Origin: Trichomonas vaginalis G3 | Taxonomy: Eukaryota; Parabasalia; Trichomonadida; Trichomonadidae | DNA length: 64,000 nucleotides | Direction of reading: 5' to 3' | Assembly: GCF_026262505.1 (NCBI RefSeq) | Contig: NC_067204.1 | Location: forward strand, 9,023,797-9,087,796 | Shown: positions 1 to 9,944 of the stretch, one piece after another | How positions within the stretch are numbered: the first letter of the stretch is position 1 | Layout: each line of letters opens with the position of its first letter | Translations under genes and position numbers: made by a program | The notes under the pieces: model-generated | Databases searched by the model: none | Seen by the model: only the letters and a program-made list of their open reading frames with translations | Told to the model about the DNA's origin: nothing

Positions 1-287
1 TGTTCTGAAAATATTTTTTTTTTCGAAAAAATTCGAAAAAAATTCTTAAAATTCAAAAATCCCTTAATTCCTGAGGATTTTGGAAAAAAGTTTTTACATG
101 AACATGTGTATATTATATGAAGTATATTGATAAGGTAAAAATCAAATTTTATTGCATATTCATCGAGAAAATAAACTAACGAATCCCTCAAAATTGAGAG
201 GGTAATCCTCCTCCTCTCAAATAAACGTACATACGGGTGCACCCTTAAAAGTTCAAAATATTATAAAAAAAAAATAATAAAAATATT

Positions 288-3200
288 TTACAAAAACAAT
301 TTGCAATTCTCGATTGCCTTAGCGTATCTTCCTTTCTTTTCCAATCCGTCTATCTGAGACATAACCTGCACAGCCTCGTTCATTGTCTTCTTTAACAGTT
401 CTATCTGTTCTTTGATGAACTGAGGTAAATCAGCTGCTGGAGAATGAGATGAGCTGTGAATCAGCTGAGAAACAGTAGGAGTAAGAGCCGATTCAATTTT
501 TGAGATCGAATCGATCAAATCCGGTGCAAATGGAATTACTGGATCTTCTGTCCATTGATTGACGTTTTTCTGTCTAGGGATGAACTCCCTTTGTATCTTT
601 ATGTACTTATCAATGGATGTAATGACCGATTCGAACTTTTCTTTGAAGAATTCTTCTTTTGTAACTTGTTTCTTCGAATTTTGGTTGGCAATGACCAAAG
701 CGCATGAGCTAGGTAGGTCTGTATTGGTTGTGAATATGTATCTGATGCAGTAGACATCATTCCAGCCCTCATCTGGCATCATGAAGTCGTATTCGTACTG
801 TTTTGGATTCGCCTGCTTCACAGGAAGGATCTGGATGTTCGTAGTCTGGAATGTTCCGAACATTGGTATGAGTTTCGTATTAATCTTCACTTCTTTGAAG
901 TGTTTATTGAATAATTCAATTAATTTCTTCGTATCGCCCATGAAAATGAAATCGCTGGCTTCCAGAGCTGTGGCAACTGGTCCACTGACGAATATGCGGT
1001 AATAATTAATCTCTGTCTCTACTTTTTCTTGTAATTCTAAAGATGCCTTCGAAATTATCTCTTTGAACGAGTTGTTCGTGTAACTGTTGCTGCTGACAAT
1101 CATGTTATTCAGGCCGGCTTTGTTGTACGCTTCAAATGTTCCGTCGGCAATCGCACTGTTGATTTTGTCCGAATTTACATCATTCAATTTTGAGAGCCTA
1201 TTCAAAATGTTCTTCTTAATTTCTGGGACATTATCGTACTTTTCTAAGACCTTTGTTAAAATGAGTGCTTCTTCTAAGTGCAAAGGTGTAGAAGGAGGTT
1301 TTTCGAAGGGTTTCGTGAAATTATTCTTAGTAAAGAAATCTAAGATGTCTGATAACGACTGAATCGTCTCGAAACAGACGGAAACCAGGGCTTCGTTAGA
1401 ATGGCCAACAGTATCCAAGCTAATGAACCATTTAAGGAAGGCCAAAGTGAATCTGTTCTTTTTCTGGCGTTGTATGGCTTGTTCGACAAGGAAGAAGACG
1501 GATTCCTTGGAGTTGTAGATTCCTGGATTCTCGTTGATGAATTTCGAAAGAGTTTGTAAGCTCAATACGTCGGCAGATTGAACATCACAGCCACTCATGA
1601 ATACATTGACAATTGGCTTGTAGACAGAGTCGTGTATGTTCTTGAGCCGCAAGATAAAGTTGAATGCGTGCACCAAATACAGTTTTGTCTTACAAATATC
1701 GTGAAGTAAGTCAATTAACTGGATTTGGCTAGTATGAGATAGGTTATCGAAGAGTGGTTGCGAGCATTCTGGTAATTTCGTGTCGAGCAGTGATAAAATG
1801 ACTGCATTAAACGAAGGATCTGTTTGTAAAAGGGAATGATACTGAAAGAAGACATGGAATGCTGATGAAAGTATTGGTCCACCATCCAAACCATATCTCT
1901 GTAACGTATTCGTGAGATAATGCAAAGCTTTCAAAACATATTGTGCATTTCCTTTTGTTTTGAGCATGCTATGCATTGTAGAGAAGAACAATGATATCAG
2001 CATGTTGTAGTTCGATGCTGGCTCCTCTGGCAAACTGATATGGCATGCATCTGTTAAGAAATTTCCGTCAGAGAAAATTATACAGAAAACTTCCACTTTT
2101 TCAAGGTCTGTCAGTTTTTTGATAATTCCGACCAGTTTTAATTCAATTTCTTCATGATCGAAAATCAATCTCATTCTTAGGAGCATTTCGATGGCCGCCG
2201 ATTTAGTTTGAACTCTTTTTTCGGAAGCAAGGATTCCGCATATATAATTTATCATAACTTCAATCAATTCCGCGTGCAAACATAATCCTTTGAACAATAA
2301 TGGGAATAAATGATAAGGAATACGCTCTACGATACCTGGATCTGCGGTCATTTGGTCCAAGAAACTCGCGAAGAACTCTTCTGAGCAGTAAAAGTACCTA
2401 TCCGCGAAGTTAGAAATTTTGTCTTGAGGAATATGTTGAAAAATGACCGACAAGAAGTTCAAACTGAACTTGCTCGAGTTCAAATTACGTAAAAGAATGT
2501 ACGGCCATAGGTCATCGAACACTGTGGAGTCAAATTGAGGTGGAACTCCTGGCATCTGCATTGGCAATCGTAATTCCGCATTTGGAGCTATGAGAGAAGG
2601 ATACAGATATCCGAAAGATATCGTTGAGCCGTCAATAACCTTGTGAATGAACTGTCTACCCTTATCTAATCTGATTGTGAACGTTTGCTTGACAGTTGAC
2701 ATGATTACGCCTTCCTGACATACAGTTACGACAATAGTGAGTGTTTTGTCGAAGCTGGGATTCAATAAAAACATCAGTGGCTCCGGTAAAAATAAAGTTG
2801 TGTCTGAAAAAGCGACATGGGACTTGTATCGCTCGATTAAATGACTGTCCATGGGTGATGCGTAAAGACTTTCTTTGTTTTCATCATCATCTTTGATAAA
2901 AATTTTAACTTTGTAATTATCGATTGAAGATTTCGCGAGAATGTGAAAATCGTATATAACAAGGAATGGAGATGGCATCATTGGGTTGTATGGTGTAATG
3001 CGAGCTGTAATTTTGTCTTCAGGATGGGCATTATTCGATATCGTGATTGAAAGTTTGATTTTTAGTAATGGTTCTTTGGAAATATGCTCTGAAAAGCTGA
3101 GATTGTTTGAAAATGAGGTCCAATAGAAATTAATTATGCCGTCTTTGTCACATTTTGCGTGTCCAAACGCAAATGGAACGACAGAATTCTGATCTTTGAC

Positions 3201-3755
3201 CATTTTGAGTAGGCATATTAAATGCGTATTCTTTATATCGTCGGTATATGGCATGACAACGTTGCCTAAACAGCGGTTGAAGAGATGAAATTTCGCTGGA
3301 CTGTCTTCGAAGTTAATTTGAACAATTTCGGTTAATGGAACTTGGTTCCATGTAAAAATGGAAGCCTGAACTTTGTTTGGAAGTCCAGAAGCTTTATAAT
3401 CAAAATCGACGCTTAATAATTTCATATATTTTATAATTGGATTGGGTGTTACAATCGGTCTGACGAGAAGATTTTGACTGTTTGTAATATTTTCGTCGAG
3501 AATTGGTTGGTTCCTGAGAATATCAAAATCTGATTGTATTGAAAGTAAAAAATCATCCAATTTCATACTAGAGTCATCCGCTTTGAGTAATGCTTGATTC
3601 ACTTTACGTTCTGAGAGCGGTTCTGAAATAATTGAGGAATATTTTATCGAATCAATGTCAGTCAGCCACGGAGCATCAGTTCTATCATCTAGGCTCTGGG
3701 AAAACATCCTAGAATCAAGTTGAAATTCGTTAGTTGTGATTTCGTGGCGTGACAT
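288..3755 (-). CDS. DOCK-like protein (C2/DHR-1-like and DHR-2-like regions)
   Basis: Uninterrupted 1155-residue protein starting at an ATG (MSRHEITTNEF). The N-terminal third has a beta-rich stretch (about residues 260-385) ending in a run like the DHR-1/C2 region of DOCK proteins. The middle (about 420-890) is alpha-helical, as in the armadillo-like DOCK core. The C-terminal part (about 930-1110) contains a YRIFVSGPVA segment, then a YIFTTNTDLPSSCALV segment and a helix near KFESVITSIDKYIKIQREF, which resembles the DHR-2 lobe that activates Rac/Cdc42-type GTPases. DOCK proteins are usually 1600-2000 residues, so this is short. It would act in the cytosol or at the membrane on actin dynamics. 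The assignment rests on layout and weak motif resemblance; it could be another large helical-repeat protein. No clear initiator motif was seen upstream. Confidence 0.5.
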   Translation of the reverse strand: MSRHEITTNEFQLDSRMFSQSLDDRTDAPWLTDIDSIKYSSIISEPLSERKVNQALLKADDSSMKLDDFLLSIQSDFDILRNQPILDENITNSQNLLVRPIVTPNPIIKYMKLLSVDFDYKASGLPNKVQASIFTWNQVPLTEIVQINFEDSPAKFHLFNRCLGNVVMPYTDDIKNTHLICLLKMVKDQNSVVPFAFGHAKCDKDGIINFYWTSFSNNLSFSEHISKEPLLKIKLSITISNNAHPEDKITARITPYNPMMPSPFLVIYDFHILAKSSIDNYKVKIFIKDDDENKESLYASPMDSHLIERYKSHVAFSDTTLFLPEPLMFLLNPSFDKTLTIVVTVCQEGVIMSTVKQTFTIRLDKGRQFIHKVIDGSTISFGYLYPSLIAPNAELRLPMQMPGVPPQFDSTVFDDLWPYILLRNLNSSKFSLNFLSVIFQHIPQDKISNFADRYFYCSEEFFASFLDQMTADPGIVERIPYHLFPLLFKGLCLHAELIEVMINYICGILASEKRVQTKSAAIEMLLRMRLIFDHEEIELKLVGIIKKLTDLEKVEVFCIIFSDGNFLTDACHISLPEEPASNYNMLISLFFSTMHSMLKTKGNAQYVLKALHYLTNTLQRYGLDGGPILSSAFHVFFQYHSLLQTDPSFNAVILSLLDTKLPECSQPLFDNLSHTSQIQLIDLLHDICKTKLYLVHAFNFILRLKNIHDSVYKPIVNVFMSGCDVQSADVLSLQTLSKFINENPGIYNSKESVFFLVEQAIQRQKKNRFTLAFLKWFISLDTVGHSNEALVSVCFETIQSLSDILDFFTKNNFTKPFEKPPSTPLHLEEALILTKVLEKYDNVPEIKKNILNRLSKLNDVNSDKINSAIADGTFEAYNKAGLNNMIVSSNSYTNNSFKEIISKASLELQEKVETEINYYRIFVSGPVATALEASDFIFMGDTKKLIELFNKHFKEVKINTKLIPMFGTFQTTNIQILPVKQANPKQYEYDFMMPDEGWNDVYCIRYIFTTNTDLPSSCALVIANQNSKKQVTKEEFFKEKFESVITSIDKYIKIQREFIPRQKNVNQWTEDPVIPFAPDLIDSISKIESALTPTVSQLIHSSSHSPAADLPQFIKEQIELLKKTMNEAVQVMSQIDGLEKKGRYAKAIENCKLFL

Positions 3756-4425
3756 TTTTATATTTTCAACGAAATGCCAGAATTTTTTTGTAAACTTTAC
3801 AAAAACTATTTATTAATTTTGATTACTTTTTGAAAAATCAATTAATAATGAATAGTATATTATATTTGATTTTTTTTCAGAAAAAAAATTCATGATTTGT
3901 CATAATATGCTCTAACTCCCAAAATATAGATCGGCATAGTATGAGAAATAAATATTTCTTTCGCTTATGGGTTTCTGATAGGTTTTATAGAAAATTTTAT
4001 TACAGATTTCTGTTATGGGTCTTTATTTGACGTTATACCATGCCATATAACCAATAAGAAGAGTAATGGTATGCTCCTTTTGATATGTTTTAGAATTGTG
4101 AGAGATAATTGGTAAATCTTTATCATTATATAAAATGTAATTGCTCTAAAATGATCCAACTTCATGAACCAAGTGCCTGTTGAAAAACTCTTAAAAAAAT
4201 GGAAAAAATTTTTAACAACATAAGAAAAATAACAAAATTATTACTTAGCATGATTTGAAATACCTTGATCTCAAGGTGTAAATCAATATTATGTAATCCA
4301 TATATTGAATTCTTAAAAAAACAGATCAAAATATTATCAAATCTCCAGAAATCTGAGAATAAACTTATTCTGGATAATGACTTCATCATGATAAACCTTA
4401 TACACTGTGCAGATAATATAAAAAA
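3756..4425. other. Intergenic, no gene seen
   Basis: Between the starts/ends of two minus-strand host genes. Very AT-rich. Short reading frames on both strands have no recognisable content. It should include the promoter of the DOCK-like gene at its left edge and the 3' end of the deaminase gene at its right edge. Confidence 0.6.
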
Positions 4426-4941
4426 TCATTGTAACTTGGGATTTGGACGCCCATAAAAACGACGAAGTGCTTCGATTGCTTCTTCACCGAGAACCCCCGA
4501 TATTACATCATAACTTGGTAACGATGGCATAATTTCATGTGTATGAATATTGTAAACAGATCCACAACCACCAAAACGATCGTTCAAACAGCCATAAACT
4601 ACTCTAGGGATGCCCATCATCTTTATTGCACTTGCACACATAATGCAAGGCTCACATGTAACATATAAAGTTGATTCTTTTAAAATTTGTTTATAATCAC
4701 TACGAGATTCCTTTAAATGCTTAAACGTGACTAACTCTGCATGCCTTGTAGCATCATTTTTTGCATTTGTTTGATTGCCTCCGCTTGCGATTACTTGACC
4801 ATTATGAATAATAACGCATCCAACAGCAACTTCACCAGCATCAAAAGCATCATCAGCTGCTTTTAATGCTAATTGCATATATTTCTCGTGCATTTCGCGC
4901 TCTTGGGGATCTTTAATTTCATCGAATGAAATTGTAGTCAT
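4426..4941 (-). CDS. ADAT2: tRNA-specific adenosine deaminase subunit 2
   Basis: A 171-residue member of the cytidine/deoxycytidylate deaminase fold. The zinc site is plain: HAE (catalytic His and proton-shuttling Glu, about residues 67-69) and PCIMC (two Cys ligands, about residues 97-101). The stretch VVYGCLNDRFGGCGSV after the PCxxC motif is characteristic of eukaryotic ADAT2 and bacterial TadA. ADAT2 is the catalytic partner of ADAT3 and turns adenosine 34 of tRNA anticodons into inosine, widening wobble decoding. Length matches ADAT2 orthologues. The ATG start gives the expected short lead-in (MHEKYMQLALKAADDAF) before the core. A tRNA gene lies about 100 bp upstream on the same strand, probably by chance. 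A guanine or cytosine deaminase is less likely because of the RFGGCGS signature. Confidence 0.93.
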   Translation of the reverse strand: MTTISFDEIKDPQEREMHEKYMQLALKAADDAFDAGEVAVGCVIIHNGQVIASGGNQTNAKNDATRHAELVTFKHLKESRSDYKQILKESTLYVTCEPCIMCASAIKMMGIPRVVYGCLNDRFGGCGSVYNIHTHEIMPSLPSYDVISGVLGEEAIEALRRFYGRPNPKLQ

Positions 4942-5047
4942 GAATTTTTTGAAAAGAAAAATTTTAGAACCATGAAATACAACATGATATCTAATATTTA
5001 AAAAAAACTAATAGTGAAAAATAAAAATTCAATTTTTAACAAAAAAC

Positions 5048-5119
5048 TGTCCCTGGCCGGAGTCGAACCGGCATCCCAACCGTGTGAAAGTTGGATCCTA
5101 ACCGCTAGAACACAGAGAC
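5048..5119 (-). tRNA. tRNA-Val (anticodon CAC)
   Basis: The reverse strand folds into a full 72-nt cloverleaf with no intron. The acceptor stem GTCTCTG pairs with CAGGGAC, discriminator A. The D-arm has A and B box features (AGCGGTTAGGAT). The anticodon stem CAACT/GGTTG encloses the loop TTCACAC, placing CAC at positions 34-36. The T-arm is GCCGG-TTCGACT-CCGGC. Position 10 against 25 is a U-U mismatch. CCA is not encoded, as in eukaryotes. The D-arm resembles tRNA-Glu, but the anticodon stem only pairs with CAC as the anticodon. Confidence 0.93.
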
Positions 5120-5434
5120 TTATACAATTTTAATCGTTTAGAAGAGTATATAATATAAAATTAAACTTTTTAAATTCTTGCGATCTTTATTTATTTTAAA
5201 ATAAAGTATGAAAATCAATTTAGTTAGCACGAATAAGCTACATATTTGGTCAAGCTCTCTGATTTTTACTGCTAAAAAAATGAGAAAGGGACAGACTAGC
5301 CCATTGTCACTTTTTAATTTAGCAAATGAACGCTTATGGAGTGGAGTTTTTGGGTAAATCTGATTTGCTTATAAATGAAATAAAATCAAAAGAAACCATA
5401 TTGGCATTATATTATGCAAAAATAAATGATCTTA

Positions 5435-5755
5435 CTTAGTACTTTTAAAGTTAATTTCAGAAAAAATTTGACACAATGGTATCCGGCACATACAAGTGGT
5501 GTACAACCAAAATATAAGTTGGTTTAAACATATATTGCTATATCTCATGATCTTCCTTAGTACTTTTAAAGTTAATTTCAGAAAAAAATTGACACAATGG
5601 TATCCGGCACATACAAGTGGTGTACAACCAAAATATAAGTTGGTTTAAACATATATTGCTATATCTCATGATCTTCCTTAGTACTTTTAAAGTTAATTTC
5701 AGAAAAAAATTGACACAATGGTATCCGGCACATACAAGTGGTGTACAACCAAAAT
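5435..5755. repeat. Tandem array, 121-bp unit, about 2.7 copies
   Basis: The phrase CTTAGTACTTTTAAAGTTAA recurs at 5435, 5556 and 5677, a period of 121 bp. Copies are nearly identical, so the amplification is recent. It lies between the tRNA gene and the MULE transposase gene and may be subterminal repeat of that transposon. Frames running through it are not taken as genes. Confidence 0.9.
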
Positions 5756-5907
5756 TTCATATCCCTAGTTTTACATTTATGTTTAGTTTTATTTCACCTA
5801 ATTTTCAAAGATCATAATTGAATTAGATGGCCAAGCTATTCAAAACACGACCAAGCTTATCAAAATAAGACCAATATATTCAAAATTCTTTATTCTTTCA
5901 AATCATT

Positions 5908-5916
5908 TCATTTTAA
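5908..5916 (+). promoter_or_regulatory. Trichomonad-type initiator before MULE transposase
   Basis: TCATTT followed within a few bases by the ATG at 5916. This fits the known trichomonad initiator (TCA, pyrimidine, T/A) that sits within about 20 nt of the start codon. Confidence 0.5.
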
Positions 5917-6539
5917 TGCAGATCCAAGATCACGAACTCACATATATCGAGTTGCTTAAGTATCGAGTGCAACAAGAAATCCAAGCAGGTTGTAGTTATT
6001 CATATAAAACTAGGAAAGAAAGAAATCAAATCCAATTTAATTGTAAGTGGCCGAATTGTCCATGTCGCTTCCTTGTTGATACACTTCCCGATGACAAGTA
6101 CCACATACGAAAATGTATTAACACCCACAATCATTCTGCCCCTTTTCCAAACAAATCACAACAAATTACATCATATTTTTATAGATCCTATTTAACAAGA
6201 TATTTTGAATCAAATCAAGACCGTGTTTACGCACAATTAAGGTGTTTCAAAGATCTTAATATCCCATTTGATAGTGGGATCATTCCGGAAATGTTTCGAC
6301 AATCTACAGATGCTTTAAAAAAGTTTTCTAAACGCCTTCATGCAATCAATACCCGTTTCTCAGCGGATGATGTTACATCTCTTGCAATTTTTGTCGACAT
6401 GGTTAAGAGTCATTCTCCAGATGATCTCATCGAGTTTATTCACGAGCCAGATCGTATGATTTTCTATTACGCCCCATTCGAAGCAAATGCTTTTTCACAT
6501 CAAATACAAACTTATCACATTGATTCCACTTATAAGCTC
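5916..6539 (+). pseudogene. MULE transposase, 5' half (split by Polinton E1)
   Basis: About 208 residues from an ATG. Residues 30-75 hold a Cys/His cluster (CKWPNCPCRF...HNH) like the FLYWCH/WRKY-GCM1 zinc fingers at the N-terminus of Mutator-like (MULE) transposases. The half ends at HIDSTYKL, where D is the first catalytic Asp of the MULE DDE core, exactly where Polinton E1 begins. The last five bases (AGCTC, 6535-6539) reappear at 28818-28822 as the target duplication. The second half lies 22 kb away, so the gene as it stands cannot make a transposase. It could be a domesticated host gene rather than an active transposon, since no terminal inverted repeats were found. Confidence 0.8.
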
Positions 6540-6684
6540 AGTTAGTATGACTATCTTCAGTACTGTGGCACTGCACGCCTCCGTACACGACTTAGTGGTT
6601 TTGACACTTTACAAAACCGTTAACGTATATTTTACAACACAACCATAACACCAACTTAACCTTAAATATTTACAAAGCCGCCAA

Positions 6685-6797
6685 CCACTAACGACTTCAC
6701 TAACGACTTCACTAACGACTTCACTAACGAATTCACTAACGACTTCACTAACGACTTCACTAACGAATTCACTAACGAATTCACTACCGTCCTCACT
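6685..6797 (+). repeat. 12-bp minisatellite (ACTAACGAMTTC), ~9 units
   Basis: Units alternate ACTAACGACTTC and ACTAACGAATTC. Every unit contains TAACGA, the hexamer known as a binding site of Trichomonas Myb regulators. The array lies 60-170 bp upstream of the gene at 6855, so it could work as a promoter array. It may equally be only an expandable spacer. Confidence 0.9.
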
Positions 6798-6854
6798 AAA
6801 TAAAAAATAAACTTATTTTTATTTTTTTTAAATTTTTTATTTCATTACAAAGAC

Positions 6855-7289
6855 ATGTCCGACTACATTTACTATGACTCTTTCCCAGAACGTTTCCGTG
6901 AACTATTCAAAACTCAAGTAAAACTGAGAAACATGCATTTTAACAAAGACAGACCCATTGACGATGAAAGAAACCCTGAATATATTATAATACCTTATGA
7001 TGCTAAATTTATTGCATACATTCCTTATGGTCGCAGAGGAACGAAAACTATTTCAACAAAGACGAAAAATTATTTCTGGAGCGATGAAGAAAATTGCCTT
7101 ATCTACATAAATGCATACTTAAATAAAGCTACATATTGTACAAAAGAAGGTTGGACTGGATTTGAGCTCTACATATACGACGACGATGGAAACAGACGTT
7201 GTGTATACCCATACGATAATATGTACCATTGTTTTCATCAAGCATTAAACGAATACATAGTCAGTAAGGGTCTCATTCCTGTTGAGTAG
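6855..7289 (+). CDS. E1 terminal-repeat gene, left copy (unknown function)
   Basis: 144 residues from MSDYIYYDSF, preceded by TTTCATTAC, an initiator-like motif about 10 nt before the ATG. No known domain was recognised. The protein is aromatic-rich (many Tyr/Phe/Trp), mixed alpha/beta, with no signal or membrane segment. Lying inside the inverted repeat, it is present twice per element, at 28020-28454 on the other strand, and the two products differ at one residue (YINAYL/YISAYL). Conservation of an open frame in both repeats suggests it was under selection until recently. Confidence 0.8.
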   Translation: MSDYIYYDSFPERFRELFKTQVKLRNMHFNKDRPIDDERNPEYIIIPYDAKFIAYIPYGRRGTKTISTKTKNYFWSDEENCLIYINAYLNKATYCTKEGWTGFELYIYDDDGNRRCVYPYDNMYHCFHQALNEYIVSKGLIPVE

Positions 7290-7374
7290 ATATGCTTTAT
7301 TTTTGTTCTGTCATTTATATAAAAATTAATGATATCACCACCCTCACACGTATGAAAACATAGCACAAAAATAA

Positions 7375-7428
7375 TTTTAGGTGAAGTGGTGAAATCTCAC
7401 CTCTTTTTTCACCTGTTTTTTCACCCTT
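7375..7428. repeat. Dispersed palindrome, copy 1
   Basis: Core GGTGAAATCTCACC followed by TCTTTTTTCACCTGTTTTTT and CACCC. It sits just downstream of the 144-codon gene, inside the left terminal repeat. See the finding on this element. Confidence 0.85.
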
Positions 7429-7429
7429 G

Positions 7430-7960
7430 AATTCATTGCTTTATAACTCTCTTCCTTGGTTTCTTTTTAGTTGCTTTCTTAACATCTGTCTCCAACTTGA
7501 CTGTCTTTCTTCTTCGTCCGTAATGATACCAATTACTTCCACCAGTCAATGGGTCAAATGGTCTTTTCGTAAGGGTTTCCATACATTCCATAGGGACCAT
7601 ACGGAAGAACTACTAGTGGAGAAGAAACATTTTCTTTAGTTCCATCGACTCTATTTAAATGCATTGTTTCACCTTTCATCTGGTCATTAAAGTCTTTTGC
7701 ATGTTTTGCAAAACTCATCGTCCTTTCCTAAAGCATTTTCGACTCAGTCGCAACCAAATTGGATGCTTTATTTATGAGCCCTATTTTATTTAATCTTAAC
7801 TTCTTTGCAACCCAGCCTCCAATCTTCCTTTATTTGCATCTAATGTCTTCGAAACCCTTCCTCCACTCATTTTATTTACTGCGTCATAAGCTCCAAGTGC
7901 TTTTGCTCCAAATGCTAATGCTTTTGTTCCCATTGCTCCTAAAGCTGCCCAAACTACCAT
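7430..7960 (-). pseudogene. E1 degraded Gly/Ala-rich small protein
   Basis: On the reverse strand an ATG near 7960 opens a segment MVVWAALGAMGTKALAFGAK, an amphipathic Gly/Ala-rich start like those of membrane-active or core proteins in adenovirus-like particles. The remainder is too eroded to read and the locus looks broken (about two breaks). The role is inferred only from composition and from the similar start of E2 proteins at 48969 and 52572. Confidence 0.4.
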
Positions 7961-8158
7961 TTACACCATATTAAAATCATCTCTCTTCAATATTATCTCA
8001 TAAAAGTTCTCATTACTGGAGAAAGTCAATGAAACATAAACATTCTCATTCATAAACTTCTTTCTTATCTCATCTATTCTCAATAAAATGTCTGAACAAT
8101 TGCTAACATCTTCTACAACAGTTATTTCATCATGAATGACCTTCAAGAACAAACTCAT
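7961..8158 (-). CDS. E1 small protein, 65 aa, unknown
   Basis: Starts at an ATG (MSLFLKVIHDEITVVEDVSN) and directly follows the stop of its upstream neighbour with no gap (8158/8159), like a compact viral gene row. Soluble, mixed charge, no motif recognised. Confidence 0.55.
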   Translation of the reverse strand: MSLFLKVIHDEITVVEDVSNCSDILLRIDEIRKKFMNENVYVSLTFSSNENFYEIILKRDDFNMV

Positions 8159-9040
8159 TTAATATGCAATTAAAATCATCTCAATAATGAGTCCATCCTT
8201 TCCATCTTTAGGTAGCACAACATCTTTCATTGAAGAAGGTTCGACAAGTCTTATGTTAAACTTACTGACAAAGTTTGTTATACTATAATGCTTCGGCGGC
8301 GAATACATGTAGTTTGAAAGACATAATATAGATTCTTCAGCAAATTCACTTATACTGGATTTTATAACAATGTTCTCACGAGACCAAATACCACCAATTG
8401 ACAATTTTGTAAGCAATCCTGCTGAACCTTCTACTGTAAACGTCGATGGTAACATTCCACGAAGGTCATCTATTGACATCTTTGAGTCACTGAATTTAAA
8501 GATTTTCTTAAAGCAATCGTCATTATCTAACCATGCAATAGCTTTGAAGTTTTCATTCGAATATACATCTGCTTCATTAAATGTAAATCCTGACTTCTTT
8601 GCAGAGACGACTTTAAAATCTATTGCATTTGTTTCAAAATTATATGCTATGGTAACTTCTGAAGGTAATGGGTGTCCTTCTGCAGTAAGTTGTTCTTTCA
8701 CTACCGTTTGAAGCTTTGTGTTAAAAACTTTCATGTCATCTCCTGTATCTAAGTTCACATACACAGCAACAGGGAAACTATCTTGCTTCTTTGTTTCATC
8801 ATTATATCTCAAAACATTAAAGTTCTTCAATAATATTGTTCTTCCTGCTGGAATACTTCTAACTTGTCTTATTTCAATAGCTTTCTCACCTCCTACATAC
8901 TCTACCCAGTGTCTTGGATATTCATAAGTATACTGACTTTCTTGAATTTTGGTTGGTTTCATCATAACGTGTTCATAGTATATCTTTATACTCTTGTCAG
9001 TTAGACTCGGTGCTATGTTCTGAATATTTCTGACTTGCAT
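8159..9040 (-). CDS. E1 penton/minor-capsid candidate
   Basis: Open for 293 codons from the ATG at 9040 (MQVRNIQNIAPSL). The frame extends further upstream, but that part overlaps the divergent ATPase gene and is not favoured. A segment YEYPRHWVEYVGGEKAIEIR has counterparts at 24330-24722 (FKFPTDWIVNINEEKYIGI) and in E2 at about 51850 (FDYPLRWLRDPSVTKAIGL). All three therefore belong to one family that is present more than once per element. Size and beta-rich content suit a virion vertex protein. No database match can be claimed. Confidence 0.5.
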   Translation of the reverse strand: MQVRNIQNIAPSLTDKSIKIYYEHVMMKPTKIQESQYTYEYPRHWVEYVGGEKAIEIRQVRSIPAGRTILLKNFNVLRYNDETKKQDSFPVAVYVNLDTGDDMKVFNTKLQTVVKEQLTAEGHPLPSEVTIAYNFETNAIDFKVVSAKKSGFTFNEADVYSNENFKAIAWLDNDDCFKKIFKFSDSKMSIDDLRGMLPSTFTVEGSAGLLTKLSIGGIWSRENIVIKSSISEFAEESILCLSNYMYSPPKHYSITNFVSKFNIRLVEPSSMKDVVLPKDGKDGLIIEMILIAY

Positions 9041-9056
9041 TTTTAATGGAGATAAA
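9041..9056. promoter_or_regulatory. Shared divergent promoter, 16 bp
   Basis: The minor-capsid gene (minus) and packaging ATPase (plus) start back to back with only TTTTTAATGGAGATAAA between their ATGs. The GATAAAA/TTTTATC word recurs before many Polinton genes in this window. Confidence 0.45.
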
Positions 9057-9942
9057 ATGAAGCATTTAATACATGACGTAGATGAAGACATGAATGAAAC
9101 TACAGACAAACTTAACTCTTCTCTTATTCTTCCTTTCAGCAAAGATTATGAATTCTGTTCAAATGGTGTGTATTTCTATTGTGGAAAGATGGGGTCAGGT
9201 AAGACATTTAACCTCATTCGTCATATACTCATAACAGAGCGTTTAGGTAAAGACTCTTACTATGACCAAATCATTATATCAGCAACTTCAGACTCTATGG
9301 ATTCAACAGCGAAAACATTTATGTCAAAATTTCAAGCCTCTGTCGTTAAAGTTCCAGACAGTGAACTCATTGAATTTCTTCAACGTTACATTCGACGTAA
9401 GAGAAATATTATGCCATCGTAGAGTTCATACAGTCAGGAATGCAAAAGACTTCTGAGGAGATGGAAAGAATTATTGACAAACACCACTTACGTCAGTACT
9501 CAGGAGTTTACGATATGAAACGACTGACAAACTACATTCTATCAAAACTTTCAAAATACCCCTTCAAAAAGTATCCTTCAAACACTCTGCTCGTTTGTGA
9601 CGACTTCGCCGGAAAAGGTTTAGTGTCAAACCAGACTCACCATTAGCTAACATCATAACTAAAGTCAGACATTACCATTTAACTGTAGCAATACTTATGC
9701 AAACATGGCGTTTTCTTGCTTTAAACATAAAACGTCTCATAACTGACTTCGTTATCTTTCAAGGTTTCTCACGCTATGATATTGAACTCATTTGGAAACA
9801 GTCAGGTATAACATTACCTTTTGAAGAAATTTGGGAAGCATATAAGTCTCTCATCTCTCCTCGTTCATACCTTGAGATTCATATCATGACTAATACCATT
9901 AAAGTCAAAAATATTCCATGGGAACGACCAACATTGTTTTAA
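9057..9942 (+). pseudogene. E1 packaging ATPase (A32/FtsK-like)
   Basis: Starts MKHLIHDVDEDM. A Walker A motif GKMGSGKT lies near residue 40. Downstream are a Walker B-like LLVCDDFAG and a C-terminal segment with SPRSYLEIHI that parallels FRIHIYANK in the E2 ATPase. In Polintons and their virus kin this ATPase drives genome packaging into the capsid. The gene is broken, with about two to three breaks. Confidence 0.85.
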
Positions 9943-9944
9943 AG

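Larger units (their letters stand above)
6540..7457 (+). repeat. E1 left terminal inverted repeat
   Basis: About 918 bp. Matches the reverse complement of 27849-28817. It holds a unique outer segment, a 12-bp minisatellite, a whole 144-codon gene and one copy of the dispersed palindrome. It stops at CTCTTCCTT, after which the two sides diverge. The length differs from the right copy mainly by minisatellite units. Confidence 0.92.

Noticed and set aside
559-1362. Plus-strand frames opposite the DOCK-like gene
   Set aside because: They are antisense to a long continuous protein and carry no recognisable content or start signals.
5048-5119. Reading the tRNA as tRNA-Glu (TTC) from the D-arm similarity
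   Set aside because: The anticodon stem only pairs when CAC occupies positions 34-36; placing TTC there destroys the stem.
5617-5817. Frame through the 121-bp array as a small gene
   Set aside because: It exists only because the repeat lacks stops in that frame; no start context and no protein features.
6685-6797. 12-bp tandem repeats as a CRISPR array
   Set aside because: No unique spacers between units, unit length far too short, and the genome is eukaryotic.
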